In this document: positions 1 through 11,053 of the stretch, one piece after another
How positions within the stretch are numbered: the stretch's first letter is position 1
Layout: the number at the start of each line of letters is the position of its first letter
Origin: Yersinia alsatica
GTDB taxonomy: Bacteria; Pseudomonadota; Gammaproteobacteria; Enterobacterales; Enterobacteriaceae
Direction of reading: 5' to 3'
DNA: 64,000 bases
Assembly: GCF_902170305.1 (NCBI RefSeq)
Contig: NZ_CABHWW010000023.1
Location: 62,001-126,000, forward strand
Notes under the pieces: model-generated
What the model was told of the DNA's origin: nothing
Database searches by the model: none
The model's input: only the letters and a program-made list of their open reading frames with translations
Translations under genes and position numbers: made by a program

Positions 1-198
1 CTCTTCCCCTCTAAATTATGCTGAAGTTGAATAACTTGACGCTTTTTTCCGCAAATGAACCTCTGTTGTGAAATTGCCCTTGCGTGTACTAGACGCTTTG
101 GTTAGTATTCACACCCGCTTAAGTGGGTGAATAAGTCCCCGCTTGATGGGTGAGAAGCATTTGGCATGCGGTGAACCCGCAAGGATACAGGTACAAAT
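1..198 (+). promoter_or_regulatory. secG upstream region
   Basis: No gene is seen here. The stretch is the secG leader and presumably carries its promoter. A short near-perfect hairpin lies at about 112-129 (cacccgctt pairing with aagtgggtg, one G-U pair). A Shine-Dalgarno-like aagga precedes the secG ATG. I could not place the -35 and -10 boxes with confidence. Confidence 0.4.
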
Positions 199-534
199 AT
201 GTACGAAGCTCTTCTGGTTATTTTCTTGCTGATTTCGATTGGGCTAGTAGCTCTGATCATGTTACAGCAAGGCAAAGGCGCGGATATGGGAGCCTCATTC
301 GGAGCAGGTGCTTCTGCAACTCTGTTCGGTTCGAATGGTTCCGGTAACTTTATGACCCGTATGACGGCTGTATTGGCGACGCTGTTTTTCGTCATTAGCT
401 TGATTTTGGGAAATATGAGCACCAACCAGGGCAATAAAGGTAGCGAATGGGAAAACTTGGGTCAGCCAGCAAAAACTGAGCAGACTACAGCGCCTGTAGC
501 TCCGACTAAGCCGAGTAGTGATATCCCGCAGTAA
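199..534 (+). CDS. secG: SecG, preprotein translocase subunit
   Basis: SecG is the small accessory subunit of the SecYEG inner-membrane channel and helps SecA-driven protein export. The 111-residue protein has the expected two membrane segments: an N-terminal helix (residues about 3-22) and a second one after the Gly/Ala/Phe-rich cytoplasmic loop (about 52-73). A Pro/Thr/Lys-rich tail follows. The loop with GADMGASFGAG is typical of enterobacterial SecG. The ATG start follows an aagga Shine-Dalgarno. The position directly before a leucine tRNA and the metY-nusA operon is the same as in E. coli, which supports the assignment. Confidence 0.97.
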   Translation: MYEALLVIFLLISIGLVALIMLQQGKGADMGASFGAGASATLFGSNGSGNFMTRMTAVLATLFFVISLILGNMSTNQGNKGSEWENLGQPAKTEQTTAPVAPTKPSSDIPQ

Positions 535-624
535 TGTTTCAAAAGCAGTAAAATAGAAAAAAAGATAGAAAGTTTTAAAATGGTTGTGATGACTTAAACA
601 GTAAAAACAACCATTTGAATCAGT

Positions 625-711
625 GCCGGGGTGGTGGAATTGGTAGACACGCTACCTTGAGGTGGTAGTGCCCGATTGGGCTTACGGGTTCAAGTCCCGT
701 CCTCGGTACCA
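625..711 (+). tRNA. leuU: tRNA-Leu (anticodon GAG)
   Basis: The 87-nt sequence folds as a class II tRNA with a long variable arm. The anticodon loop TTGAGGT gives anticodon GAG, which reads CUU/CUC leucine codons. The T-arm ggttcaagtcc and an encoded 3' ACCA are present. The first acceptor pair is G-U, as in the E. coli leuU gene, which also lies just after secG. Confidence 0.96.
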
Positions 712-771
712 AATCAGACAGATAACTTGCTTTTTTGTCGTTATCAACGTAATATTTGCCACGTTTTCGGA

Positions 772-848
<77 letters not shown>

Positions 849-980
849 CTTTCCTAAAGTGTTTTTTTTCAAATGTTGTATTCGGTAGACCTCAGATACT
901 TTCGATTTCAATTTGAAAAAAATACTTGTCAGAAAGTTGTACCGAAGCCGCTTTGCGGCAAACAGGGTCCAGTTGCATAA

Positions 981-1004
981 AGCCCCGAATTTCGGGGTTT
1001 TTTG
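981..1004 (+). terminator. Rho-independent terminator after metY
   Basis: The stem agccccga/ttcggggt is followed by a run of T. It lies between metY and rimP. In E. coli the same gap has terminators that are read through under NusA control, so this one probably attenuates the rimP-nusA operon rather than ending it fully. Confidence 0.8.
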
Positions 1005-1063
1005 TTATTTGACAGCAGAATCACTGGGCTATTAGGCCCTTTTTTTATGTCTTGGGGGTGGGC

Positions 1064-1516
1064 TTGTCCACATTAGAACAAAAGTTAACAGAGATAATTT
1101 CAGCACCGGTTGAGGCCTTAGGCTATGAATTAGTCGGCATCGAGTTCATCCGGGGGCGCCAATCGACGCTACGAATCTATATTGATAGTGACGACGGAAT
1201 CACTGTTGATGCTTGTGCTGATGTCAGCCACCAGGTCAGCGCTGTATTGGACGTAGAAGATCCAATTACGGTCGCTTACAACTTAGAAGTTTCCTCTCCG
1301 GGCCTTGATCGCCCAATGTTCACTGCTGAACACTATACTCGTTACCTTGGTGAAGAAGTCACTTTGGTGCTGCGTATGGCAATGCAGAACCGCCGTAAAT
1401 GGCAGGGCATTATCAAAGCCGTTGATGGTGAAATGATCACGGTTACTGTGGATGGAAAAGATGAAGTGTTCGCGCTGAGCAACATCCAGAAAGCGAACCT
1501 GGTACCCCACTTTTAA
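1064..1516 (+). CDS. rimP: RimP, 30S ribosome maturation factor
   Basis: RimP binds the 30S precursor and is needed for efficient maturation of the small ribosomal subunit in the cytoplasm. The 150-residue protein matches the enterobacterial family along its full length ([10 protein letters not shown] at the start, [11 protein letters not shown] at the end), with an N-terminal alpha/beta domain and a C-terminal Sm-like barrel. I place the start at TTG 1064 and not at TTG 1052, because it gives the family N-terminus MSTLEQ and has the G-rich Shine-Dalgarno (gggggtggg) just upstream. The rare TTG start is a point to check. The gene ends 21 bp before nusA. Confidence 0.95.
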   Translation: MSTLEQKLTEIISAPVEALGYELVGIEFIRGRQSTLRIYIDSDDGITVDACADVSHQVSAVLDVEDPITVAYNLEVSSPGLDRPMFTAEHYTRYLGEEVTLVLRMAMQNRRKWQGIIKAVDGEMITVTVDGKDEVFALSNIQKANLVPHF

Positions 1517-1537
1517 AGTTTGGATGAGGCAACTAGG

Positions 1538-3025
1538 ATGAACAAAGAGATTCTGGCTGTTGTAGAAGCAGTTTCCAATGAGAAATCCCTTCCGCGCGAG
1601 AAGATTTTTGAGGCGTTGGAAACCGCTCTAGCGACAGCGACCAAGAAAAAATACGAACAAGAAATTGAAGTTCGCGTCAGCATCGACCGTAAAACCGGTG
1701 ATTTCGACACCTTCCGTCGTTGGGTTGCTGTTGACGAAGTCACGATGCCAACACGTGAAATCACAATAGAGGCAGCTCAGTTTGAAGATCCTTCGCTCCA
1801 GTTGGGCGATTATGTTGAAGATCAAATTGAATCTGTCACTTTTGACCGCATTACCACTCAAACCGCCAAGCAAGTTATCGTACAAAAAGTACGTGAAGCT
1901 GAACGCGCTATGGTGGTTGAACAGTTCCGCCAATACTTGGGCGAAATTGTTACCGGTACAGTGAAAAAAGTTAACCGCGACAGTATTGCCCTGGATTTGG
2001 GTAATAATGCCGAAGCAGTTATTGGCCGCGAAGACATGCTACCGCGTGAAAACTTCCGTCCAGGCGACCGTATCCGTGGTGTTCTGTATGATGTGCGTCC
2101 AGAAGCTCGCGGCGCTCAGCTGTTTGTGAGCCGCTCACGCCCTGAAATGCTGGTTGAACTGTTCCGTATTGAAGTGCCAGAAATTGGCGAAGAATTGATC
2201 GAAATTAAAGCAGCTGCTCGTGATCCGGGTTCGCGTGCTAAAATTGCGGTTAAAACCAACGACAAACGTATCGATCCTGTCGGTGCTTGTGTTGGTATGC
2301 GTGGTGCCCGTGTTCAAGCTGTTTCCAGCGAACTTGGCGGCGAGCGCATTGATATTGTATTGTGGGATGATAATCCAGCCCAGTTTGTTATTAATGCCAT
2401 GGCGCCAGCTGATGTTGCGTCAATTGTGGTTGATGAAGACAAACACACGATGGATGTTGCCGTTGAAGCCAGTAACCTGGCACAGGCAATCGGCCGTAAT
2501 GGCCAGAACGTGCGTTTAGCTGCACAGCTGAGTGGCTGGGAACTGAACGTAATGACGGCGGACGATCTTCAGGCGAAGCATCAGGCCGAGGCTCATGCCG
2601 CTATTGATACCTTCACCAAATATCTTGATATCGATGAGGACTTTGCCACCGTTCTGGTAGAGGAAGGTTTCTCTTCTCTGGAAGAATTGGCTTACGTGCC
2701 AATGAAAGAACTTCTGGAAATCGATGGTCTTGACGAAGATACGGTTGAAGCGCTGCGTGACCGCGCCAAAGCTGCATTGACCACGCTGGCCCTGGCACAA
2801 GAAGAAAGTCTTGGCGACCAAAAACCCGCTGATGATCTGCTGAATTTAGCGGGTCTGGAACGTAGCATGGCATTCAAATTGGCTGCGCGCGGTGTGTGTA
2901 CGCTGGAAGATCTTGCCGAGCAGGGTATCGACGATCTGGCAGATATTGAAGGGCTTAGCGATGAGCAAGCCGGCGAGCTGATTATGGCTGCACGTAATAT
3001 CTGTTGGTTTGGCGATAACGCGTAA
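1538..3025 (+). CDS. nusA: NusA, transcription termination/antitermination factor
   Basis: NusA binds RNA polymerase and nascent RNA and modulates pausing, intrinsic and Rho termination, and antitermination. The 495-residue protein has the full enterobacterial layout: N-terminal polymerase-binding domain (about 1-125), S1 domain (about 135-200), two KH domains (about 200-345, with the [10 protein letters not shown] and [10 protein letters not shown] loops), and two C-terminal acidic repeats (about 360-425 and 435-495). The ATG at 1538 gives the standard MNKEILAV start behind aactagga. In-frame upstream starts would overlap the rimP end and are not needed. The protein can autoregulate through the upstream terminators, by analogy with E. 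coli. Confidence 0.98.
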   Translation: MNKEILAVVEAVSNEKSLPREKIFEALETALATATKKKYEQEIEVRVSIDRKTGDFDTFRRWVAVDEVTMPTREITIEAAQFEDPSLQLGDYVEDQIESVTFDRITTQTAKQVIVQKVREAERAMVVEQFRQYLGEIVTGTVKKVNRDSIALDLGNNAEAVIGREDMLPRENFRPGDRIRGVLYDVRPEARGAQLFVSRSRPEMLVELFRIEVPEIGEELIEIKAAARDPGSRAKIAVKTNDKRIDPVGACVGMRGARVQAVSSELGGERIDIVLWDDNPAQFVINAMAPADVASIVVDEDKHTMDVAVEASNLAQAIGRNGQNVRLAAQLSGWELNVMTADDLQAKHQAEAHAAIDTFTKYLDIDEDFATVLVEEGFSSLEELAYVPMKELLEIDGLDEDTVEALRDRAKAALTTLALAQEESLGDQKPADDLLNLAGLERSMAFKLAARGVCTLEDLAEQGIDDLADIEGLSDEQAGELIMAARNICWFGDNA

Positions 3026-3049
3026 TAAACTGTAGCAGGAAGGAACAGC

Positions 3050-5728
3050 ATGACAGATGTAACCGTAAAATCGCTGGCAGCTGAGATTCAGACCCCAGTT
3101 GATCGCCTGGTACAGCAATTTGCTGATGCAGGGATCAAGAAGTCTGAAGTAGACTCAGTTACCCAGCAAGAAAAAGAGACACTGCTGGCACACTTAAACC
3201 GTGAACACGGTAGTGCGCCTAACAAACTCACGCTGCAACGCAAAACGCGTAGCACCTTGAATATTCCGAGCACCGGCGGAAAAAGTAAATCGGTGCAAAT
3301 CGAGGTCCGCAAGAAACGCACTTATGTAAATACGCCGGAAGCTGAACAAGCGAAAGCGGAAGAGCAGGCACAGCGTGAAGCGGAAGAGCAGGCACAACGT
3401 GAAGCGGAAGCAGCAGCGCAGAAAATCGCTGAAGAAAAAGCTAAACGAGCGGCCGAAGAACAAGCCAAACGTGAGGCCGCTGAAAAAGCTAAACGCCAAG
3501 CAGCGGAAAAAGAAAAAGTGACGAATCAACAAACCGACGAAAAAACCAAGCCAGCTCAGACTGATAAAGCACGCCGTGAAGCTGAAGCTGCCGAGCTGAA
3601 ACGCTCTGTAGAAGAAGAAACACGCCGTAAGGTCGAAGAAGACGCTAAACGCGTTGCTGAGGAAGCCCGTAAAATGGCAGCCGAAAACGAAGGTAAATGG
3701 CCAGAACCTGTGGCAGAGCAGACTGAATCTGCTGATTACCATGTGACCACTTCACAACATGCGCGCGCCGCGGAAGATGAAAACGACGCCAAAGTTGAAG
3801 GTGATCGCCGTAGCCGCACTCGTGGTGGTAAAGCAACTAAGCAGAAGAAAGGCAATAAACTCTCTGAGTCTAAAGCTGATCGCGAAGAAGCACGTGCTGT
3901 TGGCCGTAAAGGCAAACGTAAACCAAGCACCTTGCAGCAGAGCTTCAACAAGCCTGTTGTGGCAGTTAACCGCGACGTCGTCATTGGCGAGACAGTAACT
4001 GTTGCTGAATTGGCAAACAAAATGGCTGTTAAAGGCTCTCAGGTCATCAAAGCAATGATGAAACTGGGCGCAATGGCAACCATTAACCAGGTTATCGATC
4101 AGGAAACAGCCCAGCTGGTTGCTGAAGAGATGGGCCACAAAGTGATTCTGCGTCGTGAAAACGAACTGGAAGAAGCACTGATGAGCGACCGTGATACTGG
4201 CGCTGAAGCCGCTGCCGAGCATCGCGCTCCGGTGGTGACCATCATGGGCCACGTTGACCACGGTAAAACCTCTCTGCTGGATTACATCCGCTCCACGAAA
4301 GTGGCATCAGGTGAAGCCGGTGGTATTACTCAGCACATCGGTGCTTATCACGTTGAAACTGAAAACGGCATGATCACCTTCCTGGATACTCCAGGACACG
4401 CCGCATTTACTTCAATGCGTGCTCGTGGTGCTCAAGCGACTGATATCGTGGTGCTGGTTGTTGCAGCTGACGATGGCGTGATGCCACAGACTATCGAAGC
4501 TATTCAGCATGCCAAAGCAGCGAACGTGCCGGTTGTGGTAGCAGTGAACAAAATCGATAAGCCAGCTGCTGATCCAAACCGTGTTAAAACTGAATTGATT
4601 CAACACGGTATCATATCCGAAGATTTTGGCGGCGATGTTCCATTCATCGAGGTATCTGCGAAAGTCGGTACGGGTATTGATAACTTGCTACAAGCAATTC
4701 TGCTGCAAGCAGAAGTCATGGAACTGAAAGCAGTTCGTACTGGCATGGCAAGCGGTGTGGTTATCGAATCCTTCTTGGATAAAGGCCGTGGCCCAGTTGC
4801 TACCGTGCTGGTTCAACAAGGTACTCTGAACAAAGGCGATATCGTACTGTGTGGCTTTGAGTATGGCCGCGTGCGTGCGATGCGTGACGAGCTGGGCCGT
4901 GATATCACGTCTGCGGGTCCGTCTATTCCAGTTGAAATCCTGGGTCTGTCCAGTGTTCCGGCTGCTGGTGACGAAGTTACCGTAGTGCGTGACGAGAAAA
5001 AAGCGCGTGAAGTTGCACTGTATCGTCAGGGCAAATTCCGTGAAGTTAAGCTGGCTCGTCAGCAGAAATCCAAGCTGGAAAACATGTTTGCTAACATGAC
5101 CGAAGGCGAAGTTTCTGAACTGAATATCGTCATCAAGTCTGACGTACAGGGTTCTTGTGAAGCTATCTGTGATTCACTGGAAAAACTGTCTACCGATGAA
5201 GTGAAAGTTCGCATTGTTGGTTCAGGCGTTGGTGGTATCACCGAAACTGATGCAACATTGGCAGCAGCTTCTGGCGCAATCATCCTTGGCTTTAACGTCC
5301 GTGCTGATGCTTCAGCGCGTCGTGTCGTTGAAACTGAAGGCTTGGATCTGCGTTACTACTCAGTTATTTATAGCCTGATCGACGAAGTTAAGCAGGCGAT
5401 GAGTGGTATGCTGGCACCTGAATACAAACAGCAAATCATTGGTTTGGCTGAAGTTCGTGATGTATTTAAATCACCGAAATTTGGCGCCATTGCTGGTTGT
5501 ATGGTGACTGAAGGTGTGATTAAGCGTAACAATCCAATCCGTGTTCTGCGCGACAACGTGGTTATCTATGAAGGCGAGCTGGAATCCCTGCGCCGCTTCA
5601 AAGATGACGTTAACGAAGTTCGTAATGGTATGGAATGTGGTATCGGCGTTAAGAACTACAATGACGTCCGTGCTGGTGATGTGATCGAAGTATTCGAAAT
5701 TATCGAAATCAAACGTACCATCGCTTAA
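3050..5728 (+). CDS. infB: Translation initiation factor IF-2
   Basis: IF-2 is the GTPase that delivers initiator tRNA to the 30S subunit and promotes subunit joining. At 892 residues it matches full-length enterobacterial IF2-alpha. An N-terminal IF2_N domain is followed by a long charged Ala/Glu/Lys/Arg coiled region (about residues 95-215) with a near-perfect duplicated block (EEQAQREA twice). A second N domain comes next (about 315-370). The G domain starts near residue 399 with [13 protein letters not shown] and NKID, and domains II-IV end at the conserved [12 protein letters not shown]. coli makes shorter forms from internal starts around codon 158; internal starts are possible here but I did not assign one. 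A Cys pair in the C-terminal part ([11 protein letters not shown]) differs from the E. coli sequence. Confidence 0.98.
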   Translation: MTDVTVKSLAAEIQTPVDRLVQQFADAGIKKSEVDSVTQQEKETLLAHLNREHGSAPNKLTLQRKTRSTLNIPSTGGKSKSVQIEVRKKRTYVNTPEAEQAKAEEQAQREAEEQAQREAEAAAQKIAEEKAKRAAEEQAKREAAEKAKRQAAEKEKVTNQQTDEKTKPAQTDKARREAEAAELKRSVEEETRRKVEEDAKRVAEEARKMAAENEGKWPEPVAEQTESADYHVTTSQHARAAEDENDAKVEGDRRSRTRGGKATKQKKGNKLSESKADREEARAVGRKGKRKPSTLQQSFNKPVVAVNRDVVIGETVTVAELANKMAVKGSQVIKAMMKLGAMATINQVIDQETAQLVAEEMGHKVILRRENELEEALMSDRDTGAEAAAEHRAPVVTIMGHVDHGKTSLLDYIRSTKVASGEAGGITQHIGAYHVETENGMITFLDTPGHAAFTSMRARGAQATDIVVLVVAADDGVMPQTIEAIQHAKAANVPVVVAVNKIDKPAADPNRVKTELIQHGIISEDFGGDVPFIEVSAKVGTGIDNLLQAILLQAEVMELKAVRTGMASGVVIESFLDKGRGPVATVLVQQGTLNKGDIVLCGFEYGRVRAMRDELGRDITSAGPSIPVEILGLSSVPAAGDEVTVVRDEKKAREVALYRQGKFREVKLARQQKSKLENMFANMTEGEVSELNIVIKSDVQGSCEAICDSLEKLSTDEVKVRIVGSGVGGITETDATLAAASGAIILGFNVRADASARRVVETEGLDLRYYSVIYSLIDEVKQAMSGMLAPEYKQQIIGLAEVRDVFKSPKFGAIAGCMVTEGVIKRNNPIRVLRDNVVIYEGELESLRRFKDDVNEVRNGMECGIGVKNYNDVRAGDVIEVFEIIEIKRTIA

Positions 5729-5751
5729 CCACCTCTGATTTGCTTATATCC

Positions 5752-5777
5752 ATTTGGGGGGCCTTGGCCCCCCAAAT
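5752..5777 (+). other. Perfect 12-bp hairpin between infB and rbfA
   Basis: The arms atttggggggcc and ggccccccaaat are exact complements around TT. It is GC-rich and sits in the 65-bp gap, 16 bases before the rbfA start. No U-run follows, so it is not a standard terminator. It could attenuate, stabilise or process the polycistronic mRNA. Confidence 0.75.
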
Positions 5778-5793
5778 TGTCTGGAGAATCCAA

Positions 5794-6204
5794 ATGGCAA
5801 AAGAATTCAGCCGTTCTCAGCGCGTTTCACAGGAAATGCAAAAAGAGATCGCTCTCATCCTACAGCGTGAAATCAAAGACCCTCGTGTTGGCATGGCTAC
5901 CGTGTCTGGCATCGAACTGTCCCGCGATTTGGCGTACGCTAAAGTCTTTGTGACCTTCCTGAATGTGTTAACCGATAACGCTGATCCGGATACGGTTAAA
6001 AATGGCATTAAAGCACTGCAAGATGCTTCCGGCTATATCCGTACTCTGCTGGGTAAAGCGATGCGTTTGCGTATCGTGCCAGAATTGACCTTCGCTTATG
6101 ATAACTCTCTGATTGAAGGGATGCGGATGTCTAACCTGGTGACTAACGTCATCAAAAATGATGTAGAACGTCAGGTTAATCCAGGTAGCGACGAGGAGAA
6201 GTAA
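5794..6204 (+). CDS. rbfA: RbfA, 30S ribosome-binding factor
   Basis: RbfA is a KH-fold cold-shock protein that binds the 5' region of 16S rRNA during late 30S maturation. The 136-residue protein begins [10 protein letters not shown] and carries the family core ([38 protein letters not shown]). The ATG at 5794 follows tggag. An earlier in-frame start would run through the upstream hairpin and is less likely. The stop codon overlaps the truB ATG by one base, so the two are probably translationally coupled. Confidence 0.97.
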   Translation: MAKEFSRSQRVSQEMQKEIALILQREIKDPRVGMATVSGIELSRDLAYAKVFVTFLNVLTDNADPDTVKNGIKALQDASGYIRTLLGKAMRLRIVPELTFAYDNSLIEGMRMSNLVTNVIKNDVERQVNPGSDEEK

Positions 6205-7148
6205 TGGGTCGTCCACGTCGTCGCGGCCGTGACATTAACGGCGTTCTGTTATTGGATAAGCCGCTGGGCCTCTCCTCTAATGACGTTTTGCAAAAAGTAA
6301 AACGTCTCTTTAGTGCTAACCGTGCAGGTCATACCGGTGCGCTTGACCCACTGGCAACCGGTATGCTGCCTATTTGCCTGGGTGAAGCGACCAAGTTTTC
6401 CCAATTTTTGCTCGATTCAGATAAACGTTATCGGGTTGTTGCTCGTTTAGGGCAGCGCACTGATACTTCGGATGCCGAAGGCGCGTTAATCAGTGAGCGG
6501 GAAGTCAATGTGACTCAGGCGCAGATGGATGCCGCTCTGGATAGTTTCCGTGGCGATAGCCAGCAAGTGCCGTCCATGTATTCTGCACTGAAGCATCAGG
6601 GTAAGCCGTTGTATGAATATGCCCGTCAGGGGATTGAAGTAGAACGTGAAGCTCGCAGTATTACGGTTTACGAATTGCAGTTTATCCGCTGGGAAGGCAA
6701 CGATCTTGAGCTGGAAATTCATTGCTCTAAAGGAACTTACATTCGCACAATCATTGATGATCTGGGCGAATTGTTAGGTTGCGGTGCTCATGTGAGTTAT
6801 CTGCGTCGATTGCAAGTGGCCACTTACCCCAGTGATCGCATGGTAACTTTAGAGCAATTGACGGCCATGGTTGAAACCGCACAGGCAGAAGGGCGTTCAC
6901 CTAATCCTGAGCTAGATTTGCTGTTATTGCCGATGGACAGCGCAGTCTCAAACTTCCCTGAAGTCAATCTGTTACCCGCGGTTGCTGCGTATGTTAAGCA
7001 AGGGCAACCGGTGCATGTATCAGGTGCTCCTGGTGAAGGTATGGTGCGTATCACTGAAGGCGAAGAGCATAATTTCATTGGTATTGGCACCATTGCAGAG
7101 GATGGCCGTGTCGCTCCGAAGCGTTTGGTTGTGGAATACGCGGAGTAA
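6204..7148 (+). CDS. truB: TruB, tRNA pseudouridine-55 synthase
   Basis: TruB converts U55 to pseudouridine in the T-loop of nearly all tRNAs and also acts as a tRNA chaperone. The 314-residue protein has the family signature [13 protein letters not shown] with the catalytic Asp at residue 48, the KGTYIRT motif of the catalytic core, and a C-terminal PUA-type domain (about 250-314). The ATG overlaps the rbfA TAA (taatg) and is preceded by gaggag. The length matches the E. coli protein (314). Confidence 0.98.
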   Translation: MGRPRRRGRDINGVLLLDKPLGLSSNDVLQKVKRLFSANRAGHTGALDPLATGMLPICLGEATKFSQFLLDSDKRYRVVARLGQRTDTSDAEGALISEREVNVTQAQMDAALDSFRGDSQQVPSMYSALKHQGKPLYEYARQGIEVEREARSITVYELQFIRWEGNDLELEIHCSKGTYIRTIIDDLGELLGCGAHVSYLRRLQVATYPSDRMVTLEQLTAMVETAQAEGRSPNPELDLLLLPMDSAVSNFPEVNLLPAVAAYVKQGQPVHVSGAPGEGMVRITEGEEHNFIGIGTIAEDGRVAPKRLVVEYAE

Positions 7149-7270
7149 GCCCAAGCGGCCTTTCTTGCGATCCCGCAGTTCAAAGAGTAGAATAGTGCGG
7201 CTTACATATTGGGTTGCTGAATTAGAGATCGGCGCCTGTCTTAATTTATCTATATATTTGGAGTTGTATC

Positions 7271-7540
7271 ATGTCTCTAAGTGTTGAAGCGAAAGCTAAA
7301 ATCGTTGCTGACTTCGGTCGCGGTGCCAATGACACCGGTTCAAGCGAAGTTCAGGTTGCTCTGTTGACTGCTCAAATTAACCATTTGCAAGGTCACTTCT
7401 CCGAGCACAAAAAAGATCACCACAGTCGTCGTGGTCTGCTGCGTATGGTATCCACGCGTCGTAAGCTGCTGGACTACCTGAAGCGTGAAGATGTAGCGCG
7501 TTATGCTTCCCTGATCGAGCGTCTGGGTCTGCGTCGCTAA
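7271..7540 (+). CDS. rpsO: Ribosomal protein S15
   Basis: S15 is a primary 16S rRNA-binding protein of the 30S platform. The 89-residue protein is full length, with the conserved [14 protein letters not shown] start and the [13 protein letters not shown] helix. The ATG follows tggag. In E. coli S15 represses its own translation through a pseudoknot that overlaps the start; the 120-bp leader here (7149-7270) is the right place for this, but I did not model the fold. Confidence 0.98.
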   Translation: MSLSVEAKAKIVADFGRGANDTGSSEVQVALLTAQINHLQGHFSEHKKDHHSRRGLLRMVSTRRKLLDYLKREDVARYASLIERLGLRR

Positions 7541-7559
7541 GTCTGCGAGTTTCGGGAGA

Positions 7560-7586
7560 AAGGGGCCAAATTGGCCCCTTTTTTCT
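7560..7586 (+). terminator. Rho-independent terminator after rpsO
   Basis: The stem aaggggcca/tggcccctt has a 3-base loop and is followed by six T. It ends most rpsO transcripts; in E. coli a part of transcription reads through into pnp. Confidence 0.9.
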
Positions 7587-7665
7587 AAGAGCAATGATAA
7601 AATACGCTAGTATATTATTGTTGTTGTTTTATATTTTTATAAAATAGGATCTTCCGGTGCAGAGG

Positions 7666-7725
7666 TTCGCGCGGCTAATGAGAGACTTTAACTCAATCAG
7701 AGTTAAGGATTGTCATTAGTCGCGA
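7666..7725 (+). promoter_or_regulatory. pnp leader stem-loop (probable RNase III site)
   Basis: A long interrupted hairpin lies between rpsO and pnp. The arms are tcgcg, ctaatga and ctttaactc on the left, and gagttaag, tcattag and cgcga on the right. In E. coli the equivalent double strand is cut by RNase III and then trimmed by PNPase, which gives pnp autocontrol. The position and shape here suggest the same control. Confidence 0.75.
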
Positions 7726-7807
7726 GGATGCAGTGTGAAGGTATTAGTAACAGGTGGATGAGATCGTCAATACGATCCGGCACCGCATATAGTATAAGGA
7801 TACTACT

Positions 7808-9928
7808 TTGCTGACTCCGATTATTCGTAAATTCCAGTACGGCCAACATACCGTCACTATTGAAACTGGCATGATGGCTCGCCAGGCAACTGCTGCTGTA
7901 ATGGTAAGCATGGATGACACCGCAGTATTCGTTACTGTTGTTGGCCAAAAGAAAGCTAAACCAGGCCAGAGCTTCTTCCCTCTGACTGTTAACTATCAGG
8001 AGCGTACTTACGCTGCTGGCCGTATCCCAGGCAGCTTCTTCCGTCGTGAAGGCCGCCCAAGTGAAGGCGAAACACTGACTTCACGTCTGATTGACCGCCC
8101 GATTCGTCCACTGTTCCCAGACAGCTTCCTGAACGAAGTTCAGGTTATTGCGACCGTTGTTTCTGTTAACCCACAAGTTAACCCAGACATCGTGGCACTG
8201 ATTGGTGCATCAGCTGCGCTGAGCCTGTCAGGCATTCCATTCAACGGCCCTATCGGTGCTGCTCGCGTTGGTTTCATCAACGACCAGTACGTACTGAACC
8301 CAACCACTGACGAGCTGAAAGAAAGCCGTCTGGACTTGGTTGTTGCCGGTACTGCTGCTGCGGTATTGATGGTTGAATCTGAAGCAGACATCTTGTCCGA
8401 AGATCAAATGTTGGGCGCGGTTGTCTTCGGCCACGAACAACAGCAAGTTGTGATTGAAAACATCAATGCACTGGTTGCCGAAGCAGGTAAACCTAAGTGG
8501 GATTGGCAGCCAGAAGTTGTTAACGAAGAGCTGCATGCGCGTGTTGCTGTATTGGCTGCAACTCGTCTGGGTGATGCCTATCGCATTACTGAGAAACAAG
8601 AGCGTTACGAACAAGTCAATGCTATCAAAGCTGACGTCACTGACACACTTTTGGCGCAAGACGATACTTTAGATGCTGCGGAAATTCAGGATATCCTGGG
8701 CAGCGTTGAGAAAGATGTTGTTCGTAGCCGTGTATTACGTGGCGAACCACGTATCGATGGTCGCGAAAAAGACATGATCCGTGGCCTGGATGTGCGTACT
8801 GGTGTCTTGCCTCGTACCCATGGTTCTGCGTTGTTCACCCGTGGTGAAACTCAGGCATTGGTTACCGCAACACTGGGTACGGCTCGTGATGCGCAAAATA
8901 TTGATGAGCTGATGGGTGAGCGTACTGACTCATTCCTGCTACACTATAATTTCCCTCCATATTCTGTTGGTGAAACAGGTATGGTTGGTTCACCGAAGCG
9001 TCGTGAGATTGGCCATGGCCGTCTGGCGAAACGCGGTGTGATGGCAGTGATGCCAAGCCCGAGCGAATTCCCTTACACTGTACGTGTGGTTTCTGAAATC
9101 ACCGAGTCTAACGGTTCTTCCTCAATGGCTTCTGTCTGTGGCGCTTCTCTGGCCCTGATGGATGCAGGTGTGCCAATTAAAGCCGCTGTTGCAGGTATCG
9201 CAATGGGTCTGGTTAAAGATGAAGAAAACTTTGTGGTTCTGTCTGACATTCTGGGTGACGAAGATCACTTGGGCGACATGGACTTTAAAGTGGCCGGTAG
9301 CCGTGACGGTATCACCGCACTGCAAATGGACATTAAAATTGAAGGTATCACCCGCGAAATCATGCAGGTGGCTCTGAACCAGGCTAAGGGTGCGCGTCTG
9401 CACATTCTGGGTGTTATGGAACAGGCTATCAGCACACCTCGTGGCGATATCTCTGAGTTTGCTCCACGTATCTACACCATGAAAATCAATCCTGAGAAAA
9501 TCAAGGATGTGATCGGTAAAGGTGGTTCTGTGATTCGTGCACTGACTGATGAAACTGGCACCACGATTGAAATCGAAGATGATGGTACCATTAAGATTGC
9601 AGCAACAGACGGCGATAAAGCGAAACACGCTATCCGTCGTATTGAAGAAATTACTGCTGAAATCGAAGTGGGCCGTATCTATGCGGGTAAAGTTACTCGT
9701 ATCGTTGATTTCGGTGCATTTGTTGCTATCGGCGGCGGTAAAGAAGGTCTGGTTCACATTTCCCAAATCGCTGATAAGCGCGTAGAGAAAGTGACTGACT
9801 ATCTGCAAATGGGCCAAGAAGTGCCAGTGAAAGTAATGGAAGTTGATCGTCAGGGCCGTATCCGCCTGAGCATCAAAGAAGCCACTACTCCTGACGCAGA
9901 AGCACCGGCACCAGAAGCAGCAGAGTAA
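7808..9928 (+). CDS. pnp: Polynucleotide phosphorylase (PNPase)
   Basis: PNPase is a phosphate-dependent 3'-5' exoribonuclease and a component of the RNA degradosome. The 706-residue protein contains two RNase PH domains (about 1-215 and 310-545), a KH domain with [12 protein letters not shown] near residue 567, and a C-terminal S1 domain (about 620-690). It ends in an Ala/Glu/Pro tail that varies within the family. The start is TTG at 7808 ([12 protein letters not shown]), as in E. coli pnp, with aagga 8 bases upstream. Expression is likely limited by the leader hairpin at 7666-7725. Confidence 0.98.
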   Translation: MLTPIIRKFQYGQHTVTIETGMMARQATAAVMVSMDDTAVFVTVVGQKKAKPGQSFFPLTVNYQERTYAAGRIPGSFFRREGRPSEGETLTSRLIDRPIRPLFPDSFLNEVQVIATVVSVNPQVNPDIVALIGASAALSLSGIPFNGPIGAARVGFINDQYVLNPTTDELKESRLDLVVAGTAAAVLMVESEADILSEDQMLGAVVFGHEQQQVVIENINALVAEAGKPKWDWQPEVVNEELHARVAVLAATRLGDAYRITEKQERYEQVNAIKADVTDTLLAQDDTLDAAEIQDILGSVEKDVVRSRVLRGEPRIDGREKDMIRGLDVRTGVLPRTHGSALFTRGETQALVTATLGTARDAQNIDELMGERTDSFLLHYNFPPYSVGETGMVGSPKRREIGHGRLAKRGVMAVMPSPSEFPYTVRVVSEITESNGSSSMASVCGASLALMDAGVPIKAAVAGIAMGLVKDEENFVVLSDILGDEDHLGDMDFKVAGSRDGITALQMDIKIEGITREIMQVALNQAKGARLHILGVMEQAISTPRGDISEFAPRIYTMKINPEKIKDVIGKGGSVIRALTDETGTTIEIEDDGTIKIAATDGDKAKHAIRRIEEITAEIEVGRIYAGKVTRIVDFGAFVAIGGGKEGLVHISQIADKRVEKVTDYLQMGQEVPVKVMEVDRQGRIRLSIKEATTPDAEAPAPEAAE

Positions 9929-9938
9929 TTTAGTATTC

Positions 9939-9970
9939 CACAGCTCCTTACTCATTAGTGGGGAGCTGTG
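9939..9970 (+). terminator. Hairpin after pnp
   Basis: The arms cacagctcc and ggagctgtg are exact complements around a 14-base loop. They lie 10 bp after the pnp stop. The following bases (ttatctcg) are only weakly U-rich, so this may be a weak terminator or an mRNA 3'-end stabiliser. Confidence 0.55.
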
Positions 9971-10051
9971 TTATCTCGAGGGCAGGATGCTCTTGTGTTA
10001 AACAAATGGATGAAAGGATATTTATCCAATGTTTGTCTTCGGGAGTAGGAA

Positions 10052-10936
10052 ATGAAGCCTTTCTTGCGCTGGTGTTACGTTGTGACAGCACTCATGCTGG
10101 CAGGATGCAGCAACCATGATTGGCGTAAAGACGAGGTATTGGCAATCCCGTTGCAACCTACGTTGCAGCAGGAAGTGATTCTGGCTCGCATGGAACAAAT
10201 CCTTGCAAGTCGGGCACTTACGGATGATGAGCGCGCACAGCTTTTATATGAGCGCGGAGTGCTGTATGATAGCCTCGGGCTACGGGCACTAGCGCGAAAT
10301 GATTTTTCGCAAGCGTTAGCTATTCGTCCTGATATGCCAGAAGTTTTCAACTATCTGGGCATTTATTTAACGCAGGCAGGCAATTTTGATGCTGCCTATG
10401 AAGCGTTTGATTCTGTACTAGAGCTTGATCCAACTTACAATTACGCGCGTTTAAACCGGGGTATCGCTCTGTATTATGGCGGTCGACTCCCGTTGGCGCA
10501 GGATGATCTGCAGGCGTTTTATCAAGACGATCCAAATGATCCCTTCCGTTCGTTATGGCTGTATCTGGTGGAAAGAGAAATCGATCCCAAGGCAGCTGCA
10601 GTAGCGTTACAACAGCGCTATGAAAAATCGGACAGAGGGCAATGGGGATGGAATATTGTCGAATTCTACTTGGGCACGATCAGCGAAAAAACGCTGATGG
10701 AAAGGCTCAAGGCAGATGCAACGGATAACACTTCGCTCGCTGAGCATCTCAGTGAAACTGACTTCTATTTAGGTAAACATTACCTAAGTCTGGGGGACAA
10801 GGACACCGCTTCGGCGCTGTTCAAACTGACGGTAGCTAACAACGTTCATAACTTTGTTGAGCACCGCTATGCATTGTTGGAATTGGCGCTTTTGGGCCAA
10901 GAACAAGACGACCTATCGGAATCGGACCAGCAATAG
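10052..10936 (+). CDS. nlpI: NlpI, TPR outer-membrane lipoprotein
   Basis: NlpI is an outer-membrane lipoprotein that acts as adaptor for peptidoglycan hydrolases and with the Prc protease in turnover of MepS. The 294-residue protein has a lipoprotein signal peptide ending in LAGC with Cys19 as the lipidated residue and Ser at +2, which favours the outer membrane. Tetratricopeptide repeats follow (for example [12 protein letters not shown]-type and [11 protein letters not shown] segments at about 62-165), and the C-terminus is the usual [10 protein letters not shown]. Length and sequence match E. coli NlpI closely. The ATG is preceded by gggagtagg. It lies between pnp and deaD as in E. coli. 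Confidence 0.97.
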   Translation: MKPFLRWCYVVTALMLAGCSNHDWRKDEVLAIPLQPTLQQEVILARMEQILASRALTDDERAQLLYERGVLYDSLGLRALARNDFSQALAIRPDMPEVFNYLGIYLTQAGNFDAAYEAFDSVLELDPTYNYARLNRGIALYYGGRLPLAQDDLQAFYQDDPNDPFRSLWLYLVEREIDPKAAAVALQQRYEKSDRGQWGWNIVEFYLGTISEKTLMERLKADATDNTSLAEHLSETDFYLGKHYLSLGDKDTASALFKLTVANNVHNFVEHRYALLELALLGQEQDDLSESDQQ

Positions 10937-10985
10937 CTGACGAACAACTATTAGCCTGATATACCTTGGTTTTTTACCAATGTTT

Positions 10986-11012
10986 ATCACCTTAACGGGT
11001 GATGGCCTTTTT
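10986..11012 (+). terminator. Possible terminator after nlpI
   Basis: A 6-bp stem atcacc/ggtgat with loop ttaacg is followed by ggccttttt. The stem is short, so the call is tentative. Confidence 0.45.
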
Positions 11013-11020
11013 GTTCGTTT

Positions 11021-11026
11021 TATAAT
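11021..11026 (+). promoter_or_regulatory. Candidate -10 box for yrbN-deaD
   Basis: A perfect TATAAT lies 28 bp before the yrbN ATG. No good -35 hexamer is seen 16-18 bp upstream (the sequence there is ggtgat), so this is a candidate only. Confidence 0.35.
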
Positions 11027-11053
11027 CTAATTTGAGCCGGTTCACACTTTTCA

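Noticed and set aside
9122-9955. 277-codon frame antisense to pnp
   Set aside because: It is a shadow of pnp; the composition mirrors the sense gene and there is no ribosome-binding site.
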